From positions 1-41,210 of the forward strand of contig NZ_CADCWT010000017.1 of assembly GCF_902806485.1 (NCBI RefSeq): a stretch of 41,210 bases of DNA, in the 5' to 3' direction. This DNA comes from Candidatus Frankia alpina. GTDB taxonomy: Bacteria; Actinomycetota; Actinomycetes; Frankiales; Frankiaceae. The position numbers and the translations under genes are program-made. The notes below the pieces were generated by a model. It was not told where the DNA came from. It worked only from the letters and a program-made list of their open reading frames with translations, and made no database searches. Below, piece after piece: positions 1-9,016 of this stretch (position 1 is the first letter of the stretch; each line of letters opens with the position of its first letter).

Positions 1-9
1 ACATTGATG

Positions 10-765
10 TCACGCAAAGCGACGAAACGTTATCGGGAAAGGCTCAATGCGATGGAACACCGCGGCGTCCGCGCCGAAGGGCAACTCGCCGGTGAGCCTG
101 TAGTAGGCGGTGGAGCCCAGGGCAAAAATGTCTCCGGCGGGTCCGAAGGATCGTCCCTGAACCTGCTCCGGCGCCATGAATGCCGGTGTGCCTATCCGGG
201 CCCCGGCCTGGGTGATGGCGCCGGACGAGGCCTCCACCGCACGGGAGATACCAAAGTCGATCACGCGTGGGCCGTCCGACGCGAGAATGACGTTCCCCGG
301 CTTGAGATCACGGTGGATGACACCAGCGGCGTGGATGGACTGCAACGCCTCCGCAACTCCGGCGAGCAGGACCAGGACGGTCTCCGGGGGGAGCATGCCC
401 TGACGAGCGACAGCCGCGGCCAGCGAGGGCGCGGCGACGTACGCGGTGGCCAACCAGGGCTGCGCGGCGTCGGCGTCATAGTCGATGACCGGGGCGGTAT
501 AGAGGCCCTGCACCCGTTGGGCGATTGCCACTTCCGAGGCAAAGCGTCGGCGAAACTCCGCGTCGGCGGCGAACTCCGGCCGAGCAACCTTGATCGCCAC
601 CGGTCGGCCGCCCGGGGTGTAGGACAGGTAGACCGCGCCCATGCCGCCCGCACCGATCCGGGCCCGGAGCCAGTATCCGCTGATCTGGCGAGGATCCTGT
701 GGAGCGAGCACCGCGTCCCAGACCGGCGTCGAGCCACCCGGAACGCCCGGCGGCCTGCTGCTCAT
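10..765 (-). pseudogene. Ser/Thr protein kinase, C-terminally truncated
   Basis: This 251-residue frame encodes the N-lobe and most of the C-lobe of a Hanks-type (PknB-like) Ser/Thr kinase. Visible motifs are the glycine loop GAGGMGAVY near residue 37, the VAIKVAR lysine, the catalytic HRDLKPGN, the DFG metal site and the APEQ activation-loop end. The protein stops shortly after TGELPFG, so C-lobe subdomains X-XI and any transmembrane or sensor region are missing. The last dozen residues no longer look like kinase and are encoded by visibly AT-richer DNA at positions 1-45. The ATG at 765 is chosen because GGAGGAGG lies just upstream; an in-frame ATG at 813 lacks such a site. The core residues for catalysis are present, but the C-lobe is incomplete, so I infer a non-functional remnant. 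A real short kinase ending here is the less likely alternative. Confidence 0.8.
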
Positions 766-816
766 CGTCCTCCTCCGAGCCATGCCGACCGGCGGCGTCC
801 AACCGAAACGCATCTA

Positions 817-822
817 ATTATA
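817..822 (-). promoter_or_regulatory. Perfect -10 box (TATAAT) upstream of the truncated kinase
   Basis: A consensus TATAAT reads on the minus strand about 50 bp upstream of the kinase ATG at 765, in a locally AT-rich patch. I see no good -35 hexamer at 17 bp, so the assignment rests on the -10 and its position. Transcription starting near 810 would exclude the upstream ATG at 813 and supports the 765 start. Confidence 0.35.
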
Positions 823-1032
823 ACGTTCCGCATCAATATGAGTACGGGAAGCAAGGCGACGGGATCGCGGCATCGGCACCGCTCAGCCGCACGCTGCCTG
901 GCCACAGCGGACATGCGTTGCCCAGGAGAAACGCTGAGGATGGACGGCGGGCCGCCCGCTCGTCCGGAGCTGAGACAGCGCATGGATCGTCGGCCCCAGG
1001 ACGGACGGGGGCGACAGGATGCGGGACGAGAC

Positions 1033-1507
1033 ATGGGCGACGAGGGGTCGGGAAGGCGGTGCGTGCGAACCCGGACCTGGGCCTGGGCCCGTTGCCGGGC
1101 TCGGGGACACAGTCGCCCGGAGCCTGGCATCTACGGCACGATCCTCACCGCCGGGCTGATAGCCGCCCAGGACCCGCGGACCGATCCGCTTGCCGACGTC
1201 CTGATCACGGCCGCCGTGTTCTGGCTGGCCCATGGCTACGCGCACGCCGTCGCCCGGCCGGCTCACCCCCGGCGAGGCCACCAGCGCGCGGGCGGCCGTC
1301 TCACCACCACGAGGGCTGCGGCTGGCCTGGACGGCGCTGGTGGCGAACTGGCCGCTCGTGCGGGCCGCGCTCGTCCCGCTCGGCGTGCTGGTCCTGGCCC
1401 GCGCCGCCCGCGCCGCGGGCCTCGGCGGCTGGCGGTTGGCCCGCTACGCGACCGGCAGCTCCCTGCTCGGCCTGATCCTAGTCGCCCTGGAAGTCCTCAT
1501 CCACTGA
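1033..1507 (+). pseudogene. Small integral membrane protein gene, frameshifted
   Basis: Two adjacent plus-strand frames together encode a small hydrophobic protein. The first, open through about 1255, ends in helix-like segments containing YGTILTAGLIAA and LITAAVFWLAHGYAHAVA. The second frame (phase of 1232) carries LTPGEATSARAAV and two further hydrophobic segments (LVRAALVPLGVLVLARAA and GSSLLGLILVALEVLIH), ending at the stop at 1505-1507. Joining them across roughly 1245-1265 gives one plausible four-helix protein of about 155 residues, a type of small actinobacterial membrane protein of unknown function. A one-base indel therefore appears to break the gene. The start is uncertain: ATG at 1033 is the first plausible one. 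A sequencing error would give the same picture. Confidence 0.55.
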
Positions 1508-1797
1508 GGCGGTTGTCCTGGCCGGCGACGCGGCTGATTGTTCGGTCGATCACTGCGCGGACCGGAACGGGGGGCCGCCCTCGAATACTTCTCGCGCGTA
1601 CCGCGTCGGTTCCGAAACAGGGGCTCTGACCTGCAGCGATGTCGTGATCATGTCATTGCGGTGACTTTTGCTCCTCGTCTGTCGAGCTCCCGGATGTTTC
1701 GATGCGCGGGTCCGGCGCCGCCCGTCCTCCGCTCCACCTGGCGACCCCGCCACCTGGCGTCGGCGCAGTCGATTCCTTCCTGGCCCGAGGAGCCACC

Positions 1798-2184
1798 TTG
1801 AAGATCTTTACTGCGACGGCGGCCGCCCAGGGCCGCCGACACAACGACTTCAACTACTGCATCGAGGGGGAGCTCGTGTGGATCGGGCTCGTCTGCGCGA
1901 CCGATCGCCGGAACCCCGACGGTGGATGTGGCTGTGGGCGCGCGTTCGCAGGGATGTCCTCTCACCGGGCGACGACGACGGCGATGATTCGTGACGTCGC
2001 AACGGACCGCCGCCGGTACATCGGTGCGTTACGAGCGAGTCTCGAAGCGTAGCGATGGCCTGCCTCCAGCGCCGACGACCTGGCCGACGGTTTGATGCAG
2101 CTCGTCGGTGACTGGCCGGTGGGTACCGTCGTCGAACGCCGGCTTGACGAGGTGCGCGTCCGTGTCTGGCCGCGGCATGCTTGA
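1798..2184 (+). pseudogene. DUF7715-type protein, interrupted by an in-frame TAG
   Basis: The TTG at 1798 follows GAGGAG with a 5-nt spacer. The first 84 codons give a protein with NDFNYCIEGELVW, a cysteine cluster GGCGCGRAF and SHRATTTA, which I recognise as the actinobacterial DUF7715 family (function unknown). A TAG at 2050-2052 then stops the frame. The same frame continues for 43 codons after the stop and carries a family-like C-terminus (DDLADGLMQLVGDWPVGTVV, then ERRLDEVRVRV), ending at TGA 2182-2184. The total of about 127 coding codons matches the usual family length. I infer a nonsense mutation; readthrough or a sequencing error are the alternatives. If the short form is made, it is 84 residues, ending at 2052. 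Confidence 0.65.
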
Positions 2185-2236
2185 TCGGTGGATCGGCGTG
2201 GTCCTGCGACGACGGAAGGCGAAGGCGTCCGAGGCC

Positions 2237-2261
2237 GGCCGGCGGGTGGCGCCTGCCGGCC
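2237..2261 (-). terminator. Hairpin terminator of the purDEB operon
   Basis: GGCCGGCGGG at 2237-2246 pairs with CCTGCCGGCC at 2252-2261 (one G-T pair) around a 5-nt loop. It lies 14 bp past the purB stop. There is no U-tract, which is normal for GC-rich actinobacteria. Confidence 0.6.
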
Positions 2262-2275
2262 CCGGGAGCCGCGGC

Positions 2276-3583
2276 TTAGGTGAGGGCGGCGAGGGCGGCG
2301 AAGACGGGGCCGAGGCGCTCGGTGTAGCGCTCGGGGCGGCTGACCTCGTCGAGGCGGGCCTCGTCGAGCGGGAGGCCGCGGTCGCCGGCGTGCTTGCGCA
2401 GGGTTTCGCGGAACGGCACGCCGGTCTGCCAGGTCTCCATCGCCGCCGCCTGGGTGATGGCGTAGGCGTCCTCGCGGGACAGGCCCGTCTCGACCAGTTC
2501 CAGCAGCACCGCCGAGGTGTAGACCAGCCCGCCGGTGGCGTCGAGGTTCGCCCGCATCCGGGCGGTGTCGACGACCAGGCCGGTGACCAGCCGGGTGGTC
2601 AGGTGCAGCAGGTAGTCGACGCCGGCGGCGGCGTCCGGCAGGGCGATCCGCTCGGTCGACGAGTGCGAGATGTCACGCTCGTGCCAGAGCGGCACACCCT
2701 CCAGCACCGGGACGTACTGGGCCCGCACGATCCGGGCGAGGCCGGCGATCCGCTCCGACATGATCGGATTCTTCTTGTGCGGCATCGCCGAGGAGCCCTT
2801 CTGCCCGGAGCCGAACGGCTCGGACAGCTCCCGGACCTCCGTGCGCTGGCCGTGGCGCACCTCCAGCGCGACCGCCTCGCAGATGGTCGCCAGCCCCGCC
2901 AGCGCCGCCACCCAGTTCGCGATGCCGTCGCGCAGCACCACCTGGGTCGCCACCGGCGTCGGGCGCAGGCCCAGCTTGTCGGCGACGTACGCCTCGACGT
3001 CCGACTCGATGTTCGAGTACGTCCCCACCGCGCCGGAGATCTTGGCGACGGCGACGTCGGCGCGGGCGGCGCGCAGCCGGTCGCGGCAGCGGGCGAGGCC
3101 GAACGCGAGGTCGGCGACCCGGTGGCCGAAGACGGTCGGCTCGCCGTGGATGCCGTGGGTGCGCCCGACCCGCAGGGTGTCCCGGTGGGCCAGGCCCAGC
3201 TCGCGCAGGGCCGCCACTAGCGTGTCCGCGCGGGCCAGCAGCAGGTCGGTCGACTCGACGAGCTGCAGCGCCAGCGCCGTGTCCAGCAGGTCCGACGACG
3301 TCATCCCGAAGTGGACGTAGGCGGCGGCCGAGCGGGGTTCGGTGCGGTCCGCCCAGGCCGACAGGAAGGCGATCACGTCGTGCTGGGTGGCGGCCTCGAT
3401 CTCCGCGACCGCCTCGGGCGTGGGAGCGGGGGCCGCCCGAACCGGTGCGACGGAGTCGGCGGGAATCCGGCCGGCGGCGGCGTGCGCCTCCATGACCAGC
3501 ACCTCGACCTGGCACCACAGCTCGTACTTGCGTGCCTCGGACCATACCCGGCCCATGTCGGGCAGGGTGTACCGGCCGATCAC
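2276..3583 (-). CDS. purB: Adenylosuccinate lyase
   Basis: PurB (435 aa) cleaves SAICAR to AICAR plus fumarate and adenylosuccinate to AMP plus fumarate, so it acts in both IMP and AMP synthesis. It belongs to the fumarase/aspartase superfamily. The signature loop GSSAMPHKKNP is present near residue 270, as are FGMTSSDLLDT, the region with the catalytic histidine (GRTHGIHGEPT) and a C-terminal domain of normal length. The start is GTG at 3583, and its GTGA overlaps the TGA stop of purE by 4 nt, which indicates translational coupling. It is the last gene of purD-purE-purB and is followed by a GC-rich hairpin. Length and motifs fit the short actinobacterial PurB class. I see nothing degenerate. 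Confidence 0.97.
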   Translation of the reverse strand: MIGRYTLPDMGRVWSEARKYELWCQVEVLVMEAHAAAGRIPADSVAPVRAAPAPTPEAVAEIEAATQHDVIAFLSAWADRTEPRSAAAYVHFGMTSSDLLDTALALQLVESTDLLLARADTLVAALRELGLAHRDTLRVGRTHGIHGEPTVFGHRVADLAFGLARCRDRLRAARADVAVAKISGAVGTYSNIESDVEAYVADKLGLRPTPVATQVVLRDGIANWVAALAGLATICEAVALEVRHGQRTEVRELSEPFGSGQKGSSAMPHKKNPIMSERIAGLARIVRAQYVPVLEGVPLWHERDISHSSTERIALPDAAAGVDYLLHLTTRLVTGLVVDTARMRANLDATGGLVYTSAVLLELVETGLSREDAYAITQAAAMETWQTGVPFRETLRKHAGDRGLPLDEARLDEVSRPERYTERLGPVFAALAALT

Positions 3584-4104
3584 GGCTGGGCGGCGGCGGT
3601 GGCCACCGTGCTCAGGGCGTCCGCCGCGGCCTGCTCGAAGTCGTCCTTGAACGCGGCGAGCTTGAGGCTCAGGTCGGGGTCGGACAGCGCCAGGATCTGA
3701 ACGGCGAGGATCGCCGCGTTCGTTGAGTTGTTCAGCCCGACGGTGGCGACCGGCACGCCCGGGGGCATCTGGGTGATGGCGAGCATCGAGTCCATCCCGT
3801 CCAGCGCCCCGCCGGAGATCGGCACCCCGATCACCGGCAGCGTGGTCAGCGCCGCGACGGCACCGGGTAGCGCCGCGGCCAGGCCTGCCCCGGCGATGAC
3901 CACCGAGATGTCCCGGGCCCGCAGCTGGCCGACGTACTCGGCGAGGGTGCGCGGGGCCCGGTGCGCCGACAGCGACACCTGCTCGTACGGCACGCCGAAA
4001 CGCTCCAGGGTGGCGCCGGCCTTGCTCATCGTCTGGGTGTCCGACGGCGACCCGAAGACGACGGCCACCCGGGGACGGTCGGATCCGGTGCTGCTCTGCG
4101 ACAC
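3580..4104 (-). CDS. purE: N5-carboxyaminoimidazole ribonucleotide mutase
   Basis: PurE (174 aa) converts N5-CAIR to CAIR in purine synthesis. The N-terminal GSPSDTQTM nucleotide-binding motif and the SAHRAPRTL motif with the catalytic histidine are present. The glycine-rich loop reads AGAGLAAALPG, where the E. coli-like class I sequence is AGAGGAAHLPG, so the loop histidine is replaced by alanine. Hydrophobic core segments and the C-terminal oligomerisation helix are present. The start is 3 bp past the purD stop at 4108, so the two genes are co-transcribed. The partner PurK, which makes N5-CAIR, is not in this window. The call is secure; the loop substitution looks like lineage variation and not decay. 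Confidence 0.96.
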   Translation of the reverse strand: MSQSSTGSDRPRVAVVFGSPSDTQTMSKAGATLERFGVPYEQVSLSAHRAPRTLAEYVGQLRARDISVVIAGAGLAAALPGAVAALTTLPVIGVPISGGALDGMDSMLAITQMPPGVPVATVGLNNSTNAAILAVQILALSDPDLSLKLAAFKDDFEQAAADALSTVATAAAQP

Positions 4105-4107
4105 GGT

Positions 4108-5418
4108 CTACTCCTTCTTCCTCGGCCGCGTCGGGTCCCCGCCCGGCGCGGTGTCCGCGCGATGTACGTCAGCCGCATGACGCATCCGCGACGGTTCCCC
4201 GATATCGGTTCGGTAATGGGCGTCGGCCAGCGAGATCCGGCTGACGGCCTCGTAGGCAGATCCTCGCGCGGACTCCAGGTTGGAGCCGATCGCCGTGACG
4301 GACAGCACGCGCCCGCCGGACGAGACGACCTGGCCGCCGGTGTCCCGGCGGGTTCCGGCGTGCAGGACGTCGACGCCCGTCAACGCGCCGGCGGCGGCGA
4401 GCCCGCGGATCGGGTCGCCCAGGCGCGGGGCCGCCGGGTAGCCCGGCGCGGCCACGACGACGCTGATGGCGGCGCCCGAACGCCACACCGGCGCGCGGCG
4501 CCCCGACAGCACGTCGGTCAGCGGCGTGCTGAGCAGGGCGAGGATGGCCTGCACCTCGGGATCGCCGAAGCGAACGTTGAACTCCACCACTCGCGGGCCG
4601 CGGGTGGTCAGCGCGAGCCCGGCGTAGAGCAGGCCGGTGAACGGGGTGCCGCGCCGCGCCATCTCGTCCACGGTCGGGCGGATCACCGTCGCCACGATCT
4701 CTGCGGACAGCCCGTGTGACGCCCAGGGCAGCGGGGTGTACGCGCCCATCCCGCCGGTGTTCGGCCCGGTGTCGCCGTCGCCGACCCGCTTGTGATCCTG
4801 GGCGGGTAGCAACGGCAGGACCGCGCCGGACTCGGTCACGACCGCGAACAGCGAGACCTCCGGGCCGTCGAGGTACTCCTCCAGGACGACCCGGTCATCC
4901 GGGCCACGCAGGCTCGCGCGCACGGCGGCGACGGCGGCATCGCGGTCGTCGGTCACGGTGACACCCTTGCCGGCGGCCAGTCCGTCGTACTTCACCACGT
5001 ACGGCGGGCCGAACTCGTCGAGGTCGGCCAGGGCAGGCTCGACCTCGGTGTGGTCGCGGGCGGCGGCCGTGGGAACGCCCGCGGCGGTCATGACTCCCTT
5101 GGCGAACGCCTTGCTGCCCTCCAGCCGGGCCGCGGCGGCGCTCGGCCCGAACACCGGCAGGCCGTGGGCACGCAGCTCGTCGACGGCCCCGGCGACCAGT
5201 GGCACCTCCGGACCGATCACGGTGAGATCGGCGCCGACCCGCTCGGCGAGCTCCGCGATTGCGTCCGGGTCGGCGACGTCGAGTGGGCGGGGCTCGGCGA
5301 GCTCCGCCGTGCCGGCGTTGCCCGGCGCGCACACCAGCGCGTCGACCTTCGGGTCGCGAGCGAGCGCCCGGCAGAGGGCATGCTCGCGCCCGCCGGAGCC
5401 GACGACCAGGACCTTCAT
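4108..5418 (-). CDS. purD: Phosphoribosylamine-glycine ligase (GAR synthetase)
   Basis: PurD (436 aa) is an ATP-grasp ligase joining glycine to phosphoribosylamine to give GAR. It shows the N-terminal VVGSGGREHAL, the ATP-grasp region KYDGLAAGKGV near residue 145, the substrate loop DGDTGPNTGGMGAY, and the metal-binding EFNVRFGDPE motif. Length is typical. The ATG at 5418 follows GAGGTG with a 5-nt gap. It is the first gene of purD-purE-purB, so the operon promoter should lie in the unusually long upstream gap (5419-6224). The C-terminal tail of about 30 polar residues after the last conserved segment is a harmless extension. Confidence 0.97.
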   Translation of the reverse strand: MKVLVVGSGGREHALCRALARDPKVDALVCAPGNAGTAELAEPRPLDVADPDAIAELAERVGADLTVIGPEVPLVAGAVDELRAHGLPVFGPSAAAARLEGSKAFAKGVMTAAGVPTAAARDHTEVEPALADLDEFGPPYVVKYDGLAAGKGVTVTDDRDAAVAAVRASLRGPDDRVVLEEYLDGPEVSLFAVVTESGAVLPLLPAQDHKRVGDGDTGPNTGGMGAYTPLPWASHGLSAEIVATVIRPTVDEMARRGTPFTGLLYAGLALTTRGPRVVEFNVRFGDPEVQAILALLSTPLTDVLSGRRAPVWRSGAAISVVVAAPGYPAAPRLGDPIRGLAAAGALTGVDVLHAGTRRDTGGQVVSSGGRVLSVTAIGSNLESARGSAYEAVSRISLADAHYRTDIGEPSRMRHAADVHRADTAPGGDPTRPRKKE

Positions 5419-6224
5419 CTTTTCACCTCAGGGCGGGGGCGGCGGCCGGCCGCGCGCCGGCGGGCACCGGGGGACGGGCAGGTGGCCGGGGAGAGGGCGG
5501 TGGGGCCGGAGGCGGCCGGACCGTGGCCGCGCCGCGGCGGAGCGCAGGGCGGGCGAGGGCCGGAGGCGGCCGTCAACGCTGGTTCCCGACGCGCGGCGCC
5601 GGGGAAGGGAACCGGCGCGGGCGCATCGAGCGGCGCGGCACCCCGACGAGCGCCGGAACGGGCTGGGAGCCGTGGTGGTCGGGTCGGGTCACCGGCTCAG
5701 CCTAGCGCGTAGCTGATCATCAGGTGTCCCGCGCCCACCCGTCGACGGCCATCAGCCGGGACATATCGGGCACGCAGCTCAGTGCGAGACCAGCCGGTCT
5801 GCCGGGCCTGCCAGGGCGTTCCGCTCAAGCCGTGTTCGTGGATCACCCAGCCTCAGCCGAAGCTCCAGGCGGAGGCCACAAACCACCGTCTGCGGCTGCC
5901 GGTGTCAAAGTCCGGTGGTCGTGAGCGAGGCGGAAAGGCGTGGCGTTACTGCATCAGGGTGGGCCGGGAAGACGAGCGGAAGCGAACCACCGTCGAGGTG
6001 TCGAAAGGATGAGATGGCCCCGAAACCGGGGCTGCGTTCCGTGCGCCGGGATTTGGTCTGGGGTTCCTGTTTACCACCCAGGTGGTGGCGGTCGTCTGCG
6101 CGCGGGGGGGCGTGCGGTGCGGGGGAAGTGTTGCGGTGCGTTGTGTACGGTTCCGGGGCTCAGACCGTGCAGAACGCACCGCAATCGGCCCCGCTCCGCC
6201 CCGCCTGGGTTCGGGTTCGCCGAG
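5419..6224. other. Long intergenic region upstream of purD, no convincing gene
   Basis: These 806 bp separate purD from the unknown gene at 6225. No frame shows coherent protein-like composition. The half near purD is extremely GC-rich; 5700-6080 is less so. A TAGGCT reads on the minus strand at 5698-5703 as a possible -10 for purD, which would imply a leader of nearly 300 nt. Small dyads include CCACC-CA-GGTGG near 6075 and a loose ACCACCG/CGGTGGT pair around 5882-5925. I cannot assign a riboswitch or an RNA. Confidence 0.4.
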
Positions 6225-7073
6225 TCAGAGGCCGACGCCCGCGCGCCAGAGCAGGTGGGCCATCCCGTGCACCAGGTGCAGGGCGCAGCGGCGAGCGTCC
6301 ACCTCGGCCATGCCGGCGACGATGGCGGCCGCGTCGACCGGCCAGACGCGGACCTCCCGGCCGAGCACCGTCAGCGGCGACGGATCGTCGCGTCCCTCGA
6401 AGGCACGCCCGCTCGGTTCGACGAACAGGTGCAGCGATCGCCCGGCGGCAGGGAAGGACTCGCACCGCCAGTACAGCAGCGGCCAGGCATTCAGCCGCTC
6501 GCGGCGCACCCTGCGCGGTGACTGCCCGCCGGCGGGCGGCTCGTCGTCGCCATCCGCCGCGACCCGCGCGGGGATGCTCCCGTGCGGGTCGACAACCGCG
6601 CGTGGCCGGGACCCGTGCCGGCCGCCGGTCCGGCGCGCCATGGTGCCGCGGGCCCGCACGGTGACCGGCGGCACCAGGCTCTCCGCGGCGCAGAAGTCCA
6701 GGAAGTCGCGGATCTGGGCGTCGACGTGGTTCGCGACTGCGGCGGCGCGTTCGAGCCGCTGCGCCTCGGCGCGCTTCGAGCTGCGGATGGCGTGGCTGCC
6801 TCGCAACAGCACGTCGGTGAGTGTGTCCGGCAGCGCCTCGCCGGTGGGGGAGAACCCGACGGGCCAGGCGTCGGAGTCGGTCGAGCGCAGGTACCGGTGC
6901 CGCACCGCCGGCGCCCACAATGCCGGCCGGGTGTCGGCGGCGGGCCGGGTGTCCGCGGCGGTGCGGGTGTCCGCGGCGGTGCGGGTGTCGGCGGTGACGG
7001 GGGTGGATGGCGCCGGCATCTGGCCGGGGACGGAGTGATCGTCGCCGGACAGGCGGGACCCTGCACCGGTCAC
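6225..7073 (-). CDS. Hypothetical protein with N-terminal hexapeptide repeats
   Basis: I do not recognise this protein (about 282 aa). The N-terminus is low-complexity, with four copies of a six-residue unit of the type ADTRTA (about residues 25-48) encoded by an 18-bp tandem repeat. The rest looks like a folded cytosolic domain: an alpha-rich stretch with SKRAEAQRLERAAAVANHVDAQ, then a beta-rich C-terminal half containing WPLLYWRCESF, LHLFVEPSGRAFEG and VRVWPVDAAAIVAGMAE. No signal peptide or transmembrane segment is visible. The start is uncertain: in-frame options are TTG at 7115, GTG at 7073 and ATG at 7019, none with a clear ribosome site. Codon composition is like the neighbours, so I take it as a real gene. 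Confidence 0.65.
   Translation of the reverse strand: MTGAGSRLSGDDHSVPGQMPAPSTPVTADTRTAADTRTAADTRPAADTRPALWAPAVRHRYLRSTDSDAWPVGFSPTGEALPDTLTDVLLRGSHAIRSSKRAEAQRLERAAAVANHVDAQIRDFLDFCAAESLVPPVTVRARGTMARRTGGRHGSRPRAVVDPHGSIPARVAADGDDEPPAGGQSPRRVRRERLNAWPLLYWRCESFPAAGRSLHLFVEPSGRAFEGRDDPSPLTVLGREVRVWPVDAAAIVAGMAEVDARRCALHLVHGMAHLLWRAGVGL
6928..6999. repeat. 18-bp tandem repeat, four copies
   Basis: Four consecutive 18-bp units of the form CGGGTGTCNGCGGCGGNN run 6928-6945, 6946-6963, 6964-6981 and 6982-6999. Units two and three are identical. The repeat lies inside the unknown gene and keeps its frame, giving six-residue ADTR-type repeats. Such arrays often vary in copy number between strains. 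Confidence 0.85.
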
Positions 7074-7178
7074 CGTCCTCACCCCCACCCGTCGCCGCTG
7101 AACGTGACCACCCAAGCGTCGATGGTAGCGCTGTGTAATGCAAGCGCGGCGGTGTGAGGGCGGGGCGGCCGAGCGGGG

Positions 7179-8474
<1,296 letters not shown>

Positions 8475-8535
8475 CTAGGGATGGCACTCGCGCGGGGCCG
8501 ATCGCGCGATACCCCTACCAACCGATGTCGGTGGC

Positions 8536-8973
8536 TCACGGCGCGTCGAAGTCGAGTGCGCGGGCGGCGGTGGGATCGCTGTCGGTGAGGAACGCCTTGC
8601 AGCGGGCGGCTTCCTCGGTGTCCTCGATGGCCGCCGCAGCGCGGGCGAGCGCAGCCAGGGAACGCAGGAAACCGCGGTTCGGCTCGTGCGACCAGGGAAT
8701 CGGCCCGTTGCCCCGCCAACCGGCGCGGCGCAGCGCGTCGAGCCCCCGGTGGTATCCGGTGCGGGCGTACGCGTACGCCTCGACGGGCCGGTCGCCGGCC
8801 AGCGCGATCTCGGCCAGGGCGGCCCACGGGGCGCTCAGCGCGGGCGAGGCGGCGGCCACGGCGGCCGGCGCCTCGCCCGCGGCCAGCGCGTCGGTGGCGA
8901 TGGCGTCGGAGGGCAGCAGCGTCGGCGGCGGACCGGAGAGCAGGTTGCGGCCCGGATCGGACGGCGTCGTCAT
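8536..8973 (-). CDS. DUF3151 family protein
   Basis: This 145-residue protein matches the actinobacterial DUF3151 family, whose function is unknown. Characteristic segments are NLLSGPPPTLLP near the N-terminus, the alpha-helical AYAYARTGYHRGLDALRRAG and the strongly conserved GPIPWSHEPNRGFLR, followed by RSLAALARAAAAIED. The helical repeats loosely recall a TPR-like fold. No signal peptide or membrane segment is seen. The ATG at 8973 follows AGGA with a 7-nt gap; an upstream in-frame extension to 9060 would overlap the neighbouring rpf gene and has no family support. It sits immediately upstream of purA with about 70 bp between, but purA appears to have its own leaderless promoter. Confidence 0.85.
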   Translation of the reverse strand: MTTPSDPGRNLLSGPPPTLLPSDAIATDALAAGEAPAAVAAASPALSAPWAALAEIALAGDRPVEAYAYARTGYHRGLDALRRAGWRGNGPIPWSHEPNRGFLRSLAALARAAAAIEDTEEAARCKAFLTDSDPTAARALDFDAP

Positions 8974-9016
8974 GGGAGCATCCTGCCGCACGGTCGGGGC
9001 GTCCCCTCGCGCCGGG

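Noticed and set aside
4..1629. Long plus-strand open frame across the kinase and the region beyond
   Set aside because: Its first half is the antisense of the kinase and has no protein-like pattern; only the segment near 1120-1260 looks real and is treated as part of the frameshifted membrane-protein gene.
2108..3220. Plus-strand 370-codon frame opposite purB
   Set aside because: It is an antisense shadow rich in Arg/Gly/Val, as produced by high-GC codon bias; purB has the family motifs.
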